A stretch of DNA of 64,000 nucleotides, from NCBI GenBank assembly GCA_039545355.1, contig BCJJ01000005.1, positions 1,425,008 to 1,489,007 on the forward strand, written 5' to 3'. This document shows, piece by piece, positions 32,380-44,521 of this stretch. A program made the position numbers and the translations under genes. The DNA comes from Trichosporon coremiiforme. Its lineage: Eukaryota > Basidiomycota > Tremellomycetes > Trichosporonales > Trichosporonaceae. The notes beneath the pieces are model-generated. The model was not told where the DNA came from. It did not search any database and was given only the letters and a program-made list of their open reading frames with translations. Numbering within the stretch: the stretch's first letter is position 1; every line of letters begins with the position of its first letter.

Positions 32380-32608
32380 CGTGCTTGAAGTGTTGCTGAA
32401 GTCCAGCGCGGATGCCCTCCACTTTTGCGTTTCCGTCGTGGTTGGGTCAACTTTTCGAGCAAAACCCGGAGCCCCGACCGAAGCTTCCTCCATGGCTGGG
32501 CGCGGCTCGCCTCCACTGTTCGGTTGGCTGGACGGAAGATTACATCCAGCGGAAAAGGACGTTCGTCATCCGTCATTGATTTCGCACCCTCACCACATCC
32601 AAAGCACC

Positions 32609-34996
32609 ATGGACCCGAACGCAGAGGGCAACACGCCCAAGGCCGAGATCGAGGTCGCCGAGGTCGAGATTGACGCGCCCCTTGCTCCCGCCAAGGCGGA
32701 CGTCGAGATCAAGGCGCCGGCGCAGCCCGAGGCTCAGCCTTCCTCCGAGCCTTCTAAGCTTTCCAAGTCAAAGAAGTCGAAGACGAAGAAGGCCAAGAAG
32801 TCCGCGGAGCCCGATAAGCCAGCTGAGACGCCTGCTCCCGTCCCCGAGCCTGAGGCCCCGCCGGCGCCCGCGCAGCCTCAGGTCGACCCCGAGATCCACG
32901 CCGCGATCAAGGTATGCTGATGTCGCGATAAGCTGATGAAACGATCTTCCAGCTGATAACAGGAACGTCTCGGCGCGTCGAAGAGTGATATCTCGGCGCC
33001 GCTGGCTAGCTCTATCTTCCGTTCTGCGAGGGAGCCGGGATGGGACAAGCCTCATGAGGGTGAGCTATCGGACGACAGGAGTAGCTGACAGGACAGAGAC
33101 GGACCCGGCCAAGATCCAGCAGTTCCACGAGGAGGAGTTCCAGCGCCGGCTACGGGGAGAGTACCAGGCCCAGCAGCTGCGGACTGGACAGGTCGTAAGC
33201 CATCGCCAACTTCCCCTCCTTCAGGCTCGCTGACGCTCGCCTTGCAGGTAACCAACAGCATGGAGAAGCCCCTGCGCCTGACGTCGATCCGCCTCACGCC
33301 TCCCCCGCCAACAACGCGCGGCGACTTCCTCTCCGGCCTCTTGGCGCCTTTCCTCTCCGATGCCCACCCCTGGCTCAAGTGGCTGCATCCTGTGCCGCCC
33401 CCGCCGACGAATCTGCGCGAGATCCTGCAGACGACAAAGGCGCTCGTGCAGCACGTCGACGACCTGGGCGTGTTCGACATGGACCGCGTTGGGATCCGTC
33501 TCGAGCCTGCCCCGAATGGAAATCCTGACGAGGTCGAGCTTCTCCTTGCTCTGAGGGAGCGGGGACGGTTCTTCCTTAAGGCTGGCACTGAGTTTGGAGG
33601 CAACGAAGGTGGAGCCAACATCACGGGTAGGATACGCAATGTCCTCGGTGGAGGCGAGACGCTCGAGGCGAACGCGGCGCTGGGTACCAAGACGAAGAGC
33701 GCGTACCAGGTGCGTACCTCTCATTCTCGGTTCGACCTGCCGTGGCCAGAGCATGTCGGACAGCTTCGAGAAAGAGATCGGCCAGCTGACGTATAGGCGA
33801 CTCTCTCGACTCCCGTCTTCTCCTCGCCCTACCTCTCCGCTTCGATCAGTGGCTTCAGCCTGGATCGTGACAACACCGCCTTCGCCTCTCACCGCGAGCT
33901 GCAGCAGGGTGGCCGTGTCAAGCTCTCCGGCCTGACGCCGCTCGGCGCGCACGAGCTGGCGTACGAATACGTGCAGCGCGACATTTCTCACCTCTCGCCC
34001 AAGGCTTCCGTCTCGTAAGCTAACTAAATGACGCCACAGCTAACAACAGTATCCGCGAGCTCGCAAACACGACGACGAAGGCTGCGCTCTCGCATACGTG
34101 GACGAGCGACACACGTGACAGCGCTCTGGGGCTCGGAACGTCTGGCCGACTGCTCAAGCTGACCAATGTGAGTCTTCCATCTCCGAGCTTTTGCCCGGGG
34201 AGAGCAGTAGCTGACTTCAGGAATACGCCGGCCTCCCCGGTTCTTCGGAGCTCGCGCACTTCGTCAAGTCGACTGGTGTCGCGCAGGCCACGCGGCCGCT
34301 GTACGAGGGTTCAGACATTGTGAGTGGCCTCCAATTTCGCTGTTTGTGAAGGGAAGCTGACAGCAGCTCGTGTCCGTTTCCGGCTTCGGATCGATCCTGT
34401 ATCCGCTCTGGGCGCCGGGAAGCTTCGACGAGCCCCGCAGGACGTACCTCGCCGACAGGACTTACCTCGGTGGGCCGAACTCCGTACGCGGATGGAAGGT
34501 CGGCGGTCTGGGTCAGAGTGACAAGCGTGAGTTCCATCACATCGGATTAAGCTTTGCAGAGTGCATGTCTGAGCTAACCCACAGTCGACTCCCTTGGCGG
34601 TGACCTTGCTTACGCCGTCGGCGCGAGCGCCTTCCTTCCCATCCCCGGGAAGGAGCACTGGCCGCTCAAGATCCACACGTTCGTTAACGCCGGCAAGGTG
34701 TCGCGGTATGAGCAGCGTGAGTGTACTCTTCCTTCCGCAACCCTCCCCCCTTCCCCCTTCCGACTCATCCCCTATATGCAGCTCCCCACAGAACTTGCAG
34801 GCTAACCCCAGACCGCTCGTTCGTGGGCAACGTGTCCAAGATGGTGTCGATGCCGAGCGTTTCCGCAGGCGTCGGACTCATGTACCGGTTCGACCCGCTG
34901 CGGATCGAACTCAACTTCTCGATGCCACTCGTCGCGCGGCGCGGCGAGCGCCTCGCGCGCGGATTCTCTATTGGCGTCGGCATCGATTTCTTGTAG
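32609..34996 (+). CDS. SAM50: Sam50/Tob55, core of the mitochondrial outer-membrane SAM complex
   Basis: Sam50 is the BamA-like beta-barrel that folds outer-membrane barrel proteins in mitochondria. The protein opens with a long Lys/Pro/Glu-rich extension (about 95 residues, with KSKKSKTKKAKKS), then a POTRA-like region: VTNSMEKPLRLTSIRLTPPP and TTKALVQHVDDLGVFDMDRV. The barrel follows: LALRERGRFFLKAGTEFGGN, ANITGRIRNVLGGGETLEAN, LANTTTKAALSHTWTSDTRD, then the conserved YLGGPNSVRGWKVGGLGQSD, which matches the Omp85 loop-6 (V/I)RG motif, and the last strand RLARGFSIGVGIDFL. About ten short introns, nearly all with GCTGACA or GCTAAC before the acceptor. It is divergent to the methyltransferase gene, 230 bases between starts. 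Confidence 0.95.
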
Positions 34997-35286
34997 ACCT
35001 CGTAGAATATGCAACTACTCCTGCACACAAGGCTCTTTGTGCAGACCCCTCTCCATCCACCGAAGTCTCATTGGCGTCACTGGCCTTGCGCGACTGCATG
35101 CACTTGAAGCTGCGTCCAGCCTGCACTACGATCGAACACGGACACCCGCCAGCCTCCGACTTCTGATCCCGTTGCCACTCCGGTGCCCCGCCATCGTCAT
35201 CCCTCCCAAACAAGATCGCCCACACCGATCGCCTTCGCCCTCTTTCCCCTCTTCCCACTGTCTCTCACAACAGCAACAGCAACAGC

Positions 35287-36568
35287 ATGGCCGACCCAGC
35301 AGCCAACGCCAGAGCGCGGCGCATCGCCGTGATCGAGGCGCGCCTGAACCCGCCAAAGGAGGAGGATGCTGTCACCGCAGGCAGTTCCGGAACGAACACT
35401 CCCGGCCGTGAGCCGCCGCGCAACATGCCCAAGCCGTGGACGCGGCCGAACGAGCGTCAGGAGAACGAGAAGAAGCGCGAGCTCACGAGACTCCTGAACC
35501 GCACGATTGTACGGGATTCGGGATACAGGCAGGCAGCGGAGTGTGTAGAGGTGAGTCAACGTCCTCGTACTCACACTTCCTCCGTGTGGACCGAGGGGAA
35601 TGGCGTTGTCGACGAGCAGCTGGGGATAGAGGCACTGCCAAGCTGACTCCAGACTCTTGTCAAGATCGCGACGAACATCCAGACAAACGACGACCCGAAG
35701 TACCGCACGCTCAGGGCTGAGAACAGCCTGCTCAAGAGCAAGGTCTTTGCCGTGCCTGGCGGGCGCGACTACATGATCCAGGTGCGTCGCGCAATTAGCT
35801 GCCCATCGGGACTCGAGCTGACAGCAGATGGGCTTCCACACCGAGAACAAGGACTTCACGCAGTTCTTCGTGCTCGACCAGAGCGAGAAGCGGCTGTGGC
35901 AGCTTGGTCTGGCGGCGGACGTGTTGCGCGAGGCGGTAAGTTGAGCCTGTCCTACCCTACTCCTCTCATCATTGGCACCCCGCCCATTCCCTCACAGTCT
36001 CCTGATTAGCTTGGAAGAATCGTTTGAAGCTAACGTCCAGCTCCCCGAACTGCAGAAGCGTGTCAGCGGCACGACGGCGTCTACCGCCAACGCGAAGGCG
36101 GAGGAGGAGCGCCGCGTTGCCGCCGCGAAGCGGCAGATCGAGGCGGACCGCGAGCTCGTGAAGCAGCGCGTTGAGCGCGAGCGTATCGTGCGTGAAGCAC
36201 GGGAGGCCGCTCGTGCGAAAGCCGCGGCCGAGCCGCCGCCGCAGGAAGCGCCCCACTTCCACGTCCGCGGACAGGGACGCAAGCTTGACGCCTCTACTTC
36301 TGCTGAGGGCGTGGGAAGTCCGCAGGGAGGTGCTCAGGCGCCGCGGGAACCTTGGCAGGTCGGATTCGACGACGACGCTGACATGATCCCGAGTGATCAA
36401 GCGGAAGATGACGAGAAGGACGATGACGATGACGGAGGGGACAACGGGGAGGAGACAGACGAGGAGGAGCGCGTGTTCAGACGCCAGGACGCGCAGAACC
36501 GAATGGGCATGTTTGGCATGGCAAGCAATGCGCACCACTGGGGAGGAGGGCAGAAGCTTAGCGACTAG
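35287..36568 (+). CDS. PUB-domain protein
   Basis: The PUB domain binds the C-terminal tail of the AAA ATPase p97/Cdc48, as in PNGase and UBXD1. Here it lies in the N-terminal half: LLNRTIVRDSGYRQAAECVE, TLVKIATNIQTNDDPKYRTL, LRAENSLLKSKVFAVPGGRD, MGFHTENKDFTQFFVLDQSE and KRLWQLGLAADVLREA, spread over four exons. The following part is a long charged coiled coil (ELQKRVSGTTASTANAKAEE ... RIVREAREAARAKAAAE), and the C-terminus is very acidic before RMGMFGMASNAHHWGG. No thiol transglutaminase core or UBX domain is visible, so it is neither PNGase nor complete UBXD1. A Cdc48 cofactor role is inferred. The frame of the last exon is open from 35972, but the preceding intron ends near 36000-36040. 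Confidence 0.8.
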
Positions 36569-37246
36569 GCTCCACAGAGCTTAGGAACCCGGCGAGGAGT
36601 GATGCAGTTGCAGCTCATAGCAGCCCAGCAAAGCCTACAATCCAGCCTGGCGTCGGGAGGTCCAACGACCAGGGCATACATCATAGCTAGTAGAAGCTCG
36701 AGACTAGCCATACAGTCATAGTGTTCGATATCCATGCACAGTTGTATCTGAACGTTCTCCGGTCGCATGCATCGAACCCTACAGTGACCTTTGGTGGAGG
36801 CTGTCTATGCAGAGAATCGAACTCAGGTTACGTCAGCATTTGCTCCCATGTGGCATCTCTCGAACTTTTCGCTAACGCCGAATTTTAGTATCGCCGACGG
36901 GGATCGCGCCAGGCGTTGGTTCCGTCGCTGAGGCTCGCAGCCAGGCAATGTCCCACAAAGGCGACAGCGACCTCAGCTTCGACTCTTTGTCCACCAACAC
37001 CAACACCTATCGTGAGCATCCACAAGGCGCAGCGCGAAGCCCCTCGAGCGAGTTCCTCAAGCCCCCGACACGCCGACGACCGCGTCCCGCTTTCCGACTT
37101 TTTCAGAGCGGTCCAACAAACTCTCACTCGGCACACTTACGAAACTGTTGTGAAACTCGCTCGAGGAAGGAAGGGGCTTCATCAAGAGGCGCTGACGACA
37201 CGCCGACACAGACGAGAACGAACAGCAGCTGACTGGCCAGGACAAA
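36569..37246. promoter_or_regulatory. RPS26: promoter and leader of the eS26 gene, probable 5' UTR intron
   Basis: About 680 bases. A donor GTGAGC near 37014 and an acceptor region GCTGACTGGCCAG ending at about 37240, six bases before the ATG, suggest an intron in the 5' untranslated region, common for ribosomal protein genes. Open frames in this stretch were not accepted. Confidence 0.45.
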
Positions 37247-37835
37247 ATGACCAAAAAGAGAAGAGGAGGAGGACGCAACAAGAAGGGACGTGGACACGTT
37301 CGCTTCGTCCGTTGCTCGAACTGCTCGCGCGCCGTCCCCAAGGTGAGTCTACCTGGCAGTGCAAGGTTGGAAAGGGCTTGGGCTGCGAGCGACTAGTTTC
37401 CTGCAACGTTTGCGAGCTTCGTGCTGTCATGAGCACGGATCCGTTCAACTTTGCAGTGATCATGAATCGTTGGCAGATTTTGCCATTCCAGCCTGCACCA
37501 GCTGGCTTCCCCTCCAAGGGAACTGCAGCTGACATTACCAGGACAAGGCCATCAAGCGCAACACTGTCAAGAACATGGTTGAGGCCGCTGCCGTCCGTGA
37601 CCTCTCGGACGCCTCGGTCTACTCCGAGTACGTCCTCCCCAAGCTCTACGTCCGTCTTGCGTACTGCATCTCGTGCGCCATCCACGCCAAGGTCGTTCGT
37701 GTTCGTTCGGACAAGCCTGGAGCCATCAACTCGCGTAAGAACCGTGCGCCCCCTCCCCGCGCCATCTTCCGTGACGGCAAGCGCGTCAACCCCGCTGTCG
37801 CTGCTGCCATCCAGGCTCGCCAGCAGCAGGCTTGA
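37247..37835 (+). CDS. RPS26: small ribosomal subunit protein eS26
   Basis: eS26 lies at the mRNA exit channel of the 40S subunit. Exon 1 reads [20 protein letters not shown] and ends [10 protein letters not shown]; a 216-nt intron (GTGAGT 37342 to GACATTACCAG) leads to [40 protein letters not shown] and the stop at 37833-37835. The four zinc-binding cysteines are visible as CSNC in exon 1 and CISC in exon 2. The C-terminus [20 protein letters not shown] is a little longer than in animals. The start is fixed by the conserved N-terminus. Confidence 0.97.
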
Positions 37836-38355
37836 GTCTTTGTAACTCTCTTTCATCAAAAATAGAGATTGCATGGGCTTATGGGTAGATAGGACTAGGA
37901 CTGAATGACATGAAGTCCATTCCGCACAGAACAAATCGCTGCACGCTACACTGATTCTACTAATTGCCGAGGAGATGTTTGGTGTCATGTGCCGGATCCG
38001 GTGGTCAATGAGTCGGCTCTTGAGCCATGCATCTACAGTCTGGTGATCATGTGCAGACGCTGTCGTCGCCGTCTGCCCAACTCGATGCAGGCTCAGCAGA
38101 CTGCTGCACAATTTATGAGGCGTCGACGGAGTCACATTGGGGGCGCAGATCTAAGCCCTGCCTTTGTTATGTCACCGTCAACCATTGCTGCTCGCCGATA
38201 CGAGGTCCCGCACGAGTACGCAGTTTTGCAGGTCACCATCCCGGTACAATGCTGTCACCACCCTGCGTCCTGTTTCTTAGCGAACCCATGTCATTCTCCC
38301 AAGATATCATTACCACACAGCTGGACGCCCAGACATATCTAAAAGTTGCATAGAA
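37836..38355. other. intergenic stretch between convergent genes
   Basis: Carries the 3' ends of the eS26 and IES2 genes. No gene, RNA or repeat recognised. Confidence 0.45.
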
Positions 38356-39701
38356 TTACAAAACGGCCTCCACCTCCTTCAGATGCGGGAGCGAGCATCC
38401 TCCAACGTCAAACTTCTTCGTGCTCCTGTACTTGCGTTTCTCGGTGCAGCCCTTAGCAGCACATTTGCCCTCCTTGCTCCACTCTTTGGCGTCCTTCTCG
38501 GCGCCAGAGGTGGAAGGAGGCGGCGAGGGGAGGTCGAGCCACTTCTCGTTGCCCTCCATTACGCTGACGGCCATGGTAACGTTTTCGCCGTCGAGGCGCG
38601 AGACCCAGCGGATGCCGTTCGGAATGTCGAGGACCGAGCGCTGTTTCGTAGGCGAGGACGCGCCGCTCTCCCCGTCCGGAAGGGGCGTGTGGTCTAACTT
38701 TGAGCGCGAGCGGCCCGTTTGCGCACGCAGCAGGCGGTTGATCGTTTGGTCCTGCGGGTCAGCTTCTCGACGCCATTCGCGCAGCTGGCTCCTCCTCCGG
38801 CGATTAGTCCCTCACAAGTCCCGCCGTAGAGTATGTGCCTCCAGCTATGCAGGACATGGATGATACGCGAGGCAGTGAAGAAAAAACAACCCACCTGCTC
38901 ATCCTGCAGCCTCTGCTCGTTTTGCCTCTTCCTCCTACGCGCCATCTCCTCGCGCTTCTGCAGCCGCTCCGCCTCAGTCAGAATCGGCTTGACCTTGGCC
39001 AGTCCGTCGGGCAGCGACAGGAGGCCGTCGTCAATGAGGCCCTCGTCCTCGCCGAGCTCCTTCTCGCGTTTCGCGCGCTGTCGCGCCGTCATCTTGGACG
39101 GAGAGGTGGCGCGGCTCTCGTTCTCTCGGAACTCGTCGTCGCTGTCGGCGTCTGAGAGGTCAGCTGGACCAATCCACCGTGTAGCTCATAGCGGACCCCG
39201 CTGAGGGCACAAATGGGCGCGGGATGAACATACCCTCTCGCGTCCGCTTGGCTGCCTTCTTGGCCGCCTGCCGCTTCGCTGGCCGCTTGTTGTCGACCTT
39301 CAGTTTGATCTTGACGGGCTGGGGCGTGTCCTCGTCGTCGTCGTCGTCGATCTCGTCCTCCTCCTCCTCGGGCTCGTCGAGCTCCTCCTCCTCCTCCTCG
39401 GCTTCGGCGTCTTCCTCGGCGTCGTCGTTATCATCGCCGTCGTCATCGTCGCCTTCGCCGTCGTCCTCTTCCTCCTCGACGTCTGGAGTTAGCTTTGAGT
39501 GTAGAGCCGTGCCAGCTCGATGAAAGGCCCAATATGGGCGAAGTTGGCACGAGGGCTAGCACTGGCGATCTGGAGAGATGATTCCACCAGGCATTGACCT
39601 AACTCACCATCATCAAGCTCCATCTCCTCCTCCGGGGACTCAGAGTCGCTCTCGATGACGCGCTTCGCGCGCCTGGCGGCCGAGGACACCGCTGCGGGCA
39701 T
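38356..39701 (-). CDS. IES2: Ies2/INO80B, PAPA-1-domain subunit of INO80 remodeller
   Basis: Ies2 activates the INO80 chromatin-remodelling ATPase. Start ATG 39701: MPAAVSSAARRAKRVIESDS, then a long Glu/Asp tract (39.34-39.48 kb) and KRPAKRQAAKKAAKRTRE. The PAPA-1 region follows: SPSKMTARQRAKREKELGED, EGLIDDGLLSLPDGLAKVKP and LTEAERLQKREEMARRRKRQ, then QTINRLLRAQTGRSRSKL. The C-terminal part SVLDIPNGIRWVSRLDGENV precedes a zf-HIT-like end with CAAKGCTEKRKYRSTKKFDV, GGCSLPHL. This order (acidic N-terminus, PAPA-1, HIT-type finger) is characteristic. Introns at about 39.48-39.61, 39.16-39.23 and 38.77-38.90 kb. It diverges from TIM9 with 331 bases between start codons. Confidence 0.88.
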
Positions 39702-40032
39702 GGTTGCTGCTGGCGTTGAGTGTTGTTAGCACGAAGCGTACGAAGCACGCGTTCGTCACTTGTGTGCTTAGTTGGCTGGCTGGTCTGCCCTCTGGCCGGT
39801 GGAGGTTGCTTCCGTGCCCTGTAGTTCTGGGTGAGTGCCGCCGCCGGATGAGCCGCGTGAGTGTGAAGGCAGCCGCCACTGGCCGCCAGTGTTTTTTTCG
39901 TGGTCCACGGCCTACGGTGGTCCTACGGCGGTACTGCGTCATATCGCTCCGGTTCCTTTCAATCTTCTTGCTTCCACAACCACCCTTTCTTTCCTCCCGA
40001 CCACACCACCCCCAAAGAACCTAACGCCCATC
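39702..40032. promoter_or_regulatory. divergent promoter, IES2 and TIM9
   Basis: Shared 331-base region. The TIM9 side is C/T-rich over its last 80 bases, including CCACAACCACCC. No TATA box seen. Confidence 0.5.
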
Positions 40033-40843
40033 ATGGACATGTCCCAGTTCAACGCCGCCGAGCAGGCCACCCTCGCCAAGGCCATTGAGGCTAAGCAGGT
40101 GAGTGCTCCGAGTTCTCTGATCGCCGATGGGGTTCCACCGTCTCCGGCGAAGCATTTGCATTGCCACCATGCCTCGGGTGTATGCACTGCTGCGTATCCG
40201 AACTCCCCTTCTGCTCAATAGAAGCGTTACGAATTGTGGAAGGAGCGAGAGGAGGCGGGCGGAGGTCGGACGATACGGAATCATGACATTCGATCAGCTT
40301 AGAGTCTCTCCGAGATTAGCTGACCCTCCCAGATGCAGGACTTCATGAAGCTCTACTCGGGAATCGTCGAGAGGTGTTTCCTCGCCTGCGCCCAGGACTT
40401 CACCACCAAGGCGCTGACCTCCAACGAGGTGAGTAGAGGTAGCCGGAGACTACCGTTGAATGTGGCCGAACGATGGTGGATAGCGACTGTCGATCGTCGT
40501 TGTCCTTTGGTCTGCGCTGTCTCCATCTCCGTTTCTGGGGTGGAATGCTCTGCTGTGACGACTGAAAAGTTATTGGCTATGCTTGAGCTTCGGTGGGCTT
40601 TCCAAGGACTGTGCTGCAGTGCGCCGGCGCACACTAGCGGTACAGCAGACTAGAGCAGACATAGAATGGCAGAAGACGACGATGGCGCCGACGGTAGACC
40701 GAAGACCGAGCTGTACAATGAAGATCTCAGCTAACAGGCAGACCACCTGCGTCAACAACTGCGTTGACAAGTTCCTGAAGCACTCTGAGCGCGTCGGTGC
40801 CCGCTTCGCCGAGCACAACGAGCAGCAGATGAACAAGATGTAG
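40033..40843 (+). CDS. TIM9: Tim9, small TIM chaperone of the mitochondrial intermembrane space
   Basis: Tim9 with Tim10 escorts hydrophobic precursors across the intermembrane space. Three exons: MDMSQFNAAEQATLAKAIEA KQ; MQDFMKLYSGIVERCFLACA QDFTTKALTSNE; TTCVNNCVDKFLKHSERVGA RFAEHNEQQMNKM. Each quoted segment is contiguous across the printed gap. The twin CX3C motif is complete: CFLAC in exon 2 and CVNNC in exon 3. The total of 89 residues is normal. The introns are 234 nt (donor at 40099) and about 310 nt, much longer than most here; the second acceptor is CTAACAGGCAG. Family identification is very secure. Confidence 0.96.
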
Positions 40844-41160
40844 AAGAACCCCACCTGATTCTATGACTCTATGTATGGCTTAGCGTATCGTACTTATCTC
40901 TCCTCGTCTCTTTTTCTCTCCATGAGAGGCGGGAGGGTGAATTGACTCTGGGACTGACGGACTGCAACCGCCCACTGGACAGCAACATGGTGGCAAACGG
41001 CAGTCATTGATCGGGAGTAAGTGAGCATGTGGACAGAAAGGTCGAGGGAGATACAGGAGACACAAACAACAGTCATATGCAGATGCTATATGTACGCTTT
41101 GATGATCTACGAAACTCGTGCGGGCCATGGAAACATATGCCTATGCGATATCTACCACTA
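40844..41160. other. intergenic stretch between convergent TIM9 and ITC1
   Basis: 317 bases with the 3' untranslated ends of both genes. Nothing else seen. Confidence 0.5.
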
Positions 41161-44100
41161 CTAGTTCCTGCCTCCGGCGGCGCGCCTGTTCTTCCAGCCG
41201 AGGTACCCCTCTCCGACGTCGTCGCCCGCCGCGCGACGGCTGGGCCGTAAGCGGCGGCCATGGTTCTCCTCGTCGTTTCCGTCGAGACCCGCCGCGGCGC
41301 GGCGTTTCTGCACGCCCTGCGTGATCTCGGGCCACCACTGGTTCAGGAACCGCAGCAGGTGGTGGTCGCGGTATCCGCGCGGGTTCAGCCAGCTCTTGAA
41401 CCCCTCCAGCTGCTCCAGCGTGTCGTACGTTGCCCACTCGCCTGGCGCGAGGATATTGTCGCCTTCCTCCTTTGCCCGGCGCTGCGAGAGCTGCTCCTCT
41501 GTCAGCTCGGCGGCGGCACGATGGTGCTCGACGTCGAACGCCTCCGCGCCCTGGAGATAGAGACGGCCAGTGCCGTAAGTCACCTTGCCGTTGGCGTCGT
41601 AGAGACCGGCCGAGCCGATACCGTCGACCCACCACACACGGTTGCCGTATCGGTCCACGCCGATCGGCTTCACGCGCAGCACCTGGATGTTCCGTCGGAA
41701 CTCGTAGTCGAGCTGACGCTGGCGGTTCTCGAGATCCTCCTCGGCGTCCGCCAGTCGCTTCTTCTCCTGCGACATGTGCTTGCTCTCGGCACGTTTCAGC
41801 TTGGCCTCGGCGCGTTCTCGGAGAAGCGAGGCCTGACGCTCAGCCTCCTCTGCCTCGCGCTCGAGCGCCTTCTCCTTCATCGCGCGCCGGCGTGAGGCGG
41901 CGGTGCGTACCCGGTCGGCCTCGGAGGCGGGAGAGTCGGCACGCGACATGTCGTCGTCCATCATCGAGCCTTCGAGCTCGTCCCGTTCTGTATTCGTCGC
42001 AGTACCATTCGCGTGGCCGTTCGGTGATGGCGCAACGGAGCTTGGCACCTCGTCCTTGACGTCCTCGCCATCTTCCGCCTTCTCCTTCTTAGGTTCGAGG
42101 GCGTCCTGTTCGGCATGGCTATTGTCAGTCATTGGAAGTCCCCTCAAAAGTCGACTCAACTCACTTCTTGCGCAGGTCTCTTCGGACGTCGACGAGGTCC
42201 TTCCGCACCTCCGTGACGGCATTCGTGGACTCCTCGAAGAAGTCGCGGATGTTGGCCGTCTGCGTTACGAGATCGATCAGGAAGCTGATAATGTTGAGCT
42301 TTGCCTTGTGATCAAGCGATGTATAACGTCGCTCAGGCTTTGAGGGTATCAAGCCATGTGACGAGGAAGTACTGGGACCCGTAGACCACGTTGGTCGAGT
42401 CGGGGCTGGTTTGTCCTCGAAAGTCAGATGGAGAATGTAGTGCAAGTAGTCTTCTAAGGTTTCGAGGTCAGCTCGATCCCAAAGGCAGCCGACAAGGACA
42501 TTCTCCCAGCCCTTCCTGCCGTCCTTGTACGAGAGCTGCTTCTTCGTCCAAGACTCGCCGAGAGGCTCCAAGACAGGTCGCAGCGTCTCGACGTTCGCGC
42601 CCTTCGTGCCCGTCCAGTAGTCCGTGTCGTTGTCATAGTCGAGACCCCAATGGACAATCGGCTTGACGGGCTCATGTCCCTCATCCAGATCCTTGATGAG
42701 GGCGTTCAACAAAGCAGCGTGAACCTCCACCAGGATCGGCGCAGGAGCAGTGTACTCGTCGGTGTGGAGCAGAGACTGCTCATAGTCGTCCAACGTGAAC
42801 GGCGAGAGTCCCAGGGGCTTGCCCATGACGTTGAGGAAACTCCAGGTGAAGAGGAACTTGTCGAAGTCCTCCCCAAAGGGCAGCGAACGTTCTGCCTTTG
42901 GTCGCACTTCGATACGGCCAGCCGCGGCGTCTCGGTCCTGAGAGAACTCGAGCAGAAGATCTGTTGTCAGTCTAAGCGCTGCAGCCACACAACTCACCCT
43001 CGCAAGGATATTTCAAGCCGCGCTTCTTCTTCTTCTCCTCTTCCTCCTTCTCTTCCTCCTTGACCTCGGGCTTCTCCTCCTTCTCCTTCTCTCGCTCGGC
43101 CTTGGTCTTGCGCTTCTTCTTTTCGGGCTTGGAGTCCTCCTCACCCTCGCTATGGGTTATGCCCAGTCTGGCATCGCGCTCGCGCTTCTTCCTGGTCTTC
43201 TCGCTGGACCGAATCTTGTCGATCTTCTCACGGATCTCGTCAGACATTTCTGTCGGGAGGCCGTAGCGCAGAGCGACGGGCTTCTTCACAATCCACGGCG
43301 AGAAGACGGCGGCGTCGCGGCTGACACAGTCACGAATGAAGCGCTTCAGCATGGCTCGGGAGAAGTTGATACGGTCGCGGCTGAGGTCAGCTTGAAAGAC
43401 GAGGATGAAAGCTCACCTGATCTTATCGGCCTGTACTTCCATAACACTGCCTTGGAACTCCTCGCCCTTTCCCTCCTCGGTGTCGCTGGGCTGTGCCTCG
43501 TCATCCCCGCCCTCCTCGATAAGGCGGACCTGGTAGAAGTATTTCATGGGGTCATCGCGCTCGACAACCACTTCCGGGTCTAGGTCGAGGTCGGTTGCGT
43601 AGGGGTGATAGGGCGAGCTCGCTCCTTCCGGGAGAACAAGGTCTTTCGGAGGGAATGTGCGGACGACTCGAGCCAGGTACTTGTCGCCCTGGACATCAAC
43701 GAAGATCTCTGTAGACACGTCAGCTTCGCGCGATACAATCAGAGCTCACTTTCGTCATCGAAGAAGCGGTTCACGAAGCGCTCGAAGATCTTGTCGGCAA
43801 GAGTCTCCAACTTGCCCTCCACCTCTGTTGATGTCAGTTATGTTCGCAACAACGAAGCGCAAACTTACGGTACTGGACAGACTCCAGGACAGCCTTCTTC
43901 AGCTGCTTCGGAAATCTAGAGTGCAGCTGCCGGGCTTCCCGCTGCTCGTTCTCTCGAGCTTCGAAGTACGACAGGCCGGACTTGCCGCTCACTGCCATTT
44001 CGTCAGCACCGCGATAGCCGGTGGACTAGGCTCCACTCACCCTCGCATTGGAACAACGGCTGGTCGAGGAACGCTTGTCGCTGGGCGTACGACCTGAATG

Positions 44101-44521
44101 TCAGCATCGCCGAAGCTAGTTGCAGGGCGGCTTACTCGTAGTCCAGGAAGATTTCGCCCGTCTCAGGCAAGTAGAACACCTCGACGTTCTTCACACGGTA
44201 GCTAGGAAGGGAAGCGGAACCGGGCGGCGCCATGTCCTGAGACGTCGATGCACCGTTAATGACTCCGTTGACCTTGTCCTTGTGTGACTTCTTAGACGGC
44301 GCGGCGATAGTCGGATCGTTGAGAGCTGTCAGAAGCTTCTCCAGCTGCTCCTCCTCATCCTTCGAGTCCTTTGGCAAGTCGTCTGGCGGCGCTGATGGTG
44401 CCGATGTCCCGGGCGACGCGTCGCCGTTCGCATGTGTCGGTTTGTCGGTAACCGGCTGAACAATGCTCGACATGGACGGCAGCGGGTGCATAAGCACCGG
44501 CTTACGTTTGAGGAGCGGCAT
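41161..44521 (-). CDS. ITC1: Itc1/ACF1-like subunit of the ISW2 chromatin remodeller
   Basis: Itc1 partners the ISWI ATPase to space and position nucleosomes. Start ATG 44521 gives MPLLKRKPVLMHPLPS. The WAC/Acf1 region follows: EVFYLPETGEIFLDYE, SYAQRQAFLDQPLFQCE and SGKSGLSYFEARENEQREAR, each on its own exon. A Lys/Glu-rich linker (43.03-43.15 kb) precedes the DDT domain: DLLLEFSQDRDAAAGR, FLFTWSFLNVMGKPLGLSPF and TLDDYEQSLLH. Next come WHIM-type blocks: RYTSLDHKAKLNIISFLIDL, and in the last exon VKPIGVDRYGNRVWWVDGIG, followed by TYDTLEQLEGFKSWLNPRGY. A coiled-coil stretch (MKEKALEREAEEAERQASLL) lies between. Roughly 1000 residues, no PHD finger or bromodomain, so Itc1 rather than animal ACF1. 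About seven introns. Confidence 0.92.

Noticed and set aside
33221..33991. 256-residue open frame on the minus strand
   Set aside because: Shadow of the SAM50 barrel exons.
36805..36835. GAGTTCGATTC on the minus strand, like a tRNA T arm
   Set aside because: No matching acceptor, D or anticodon arms could be found around it.
39340..39480. GTC/CTC trinucleotide-rich tract taken as microsatellite
   Set aside because: On the minus strand it encodes the acidic Glu/Asp tract of IES2, a normal part of that protein.
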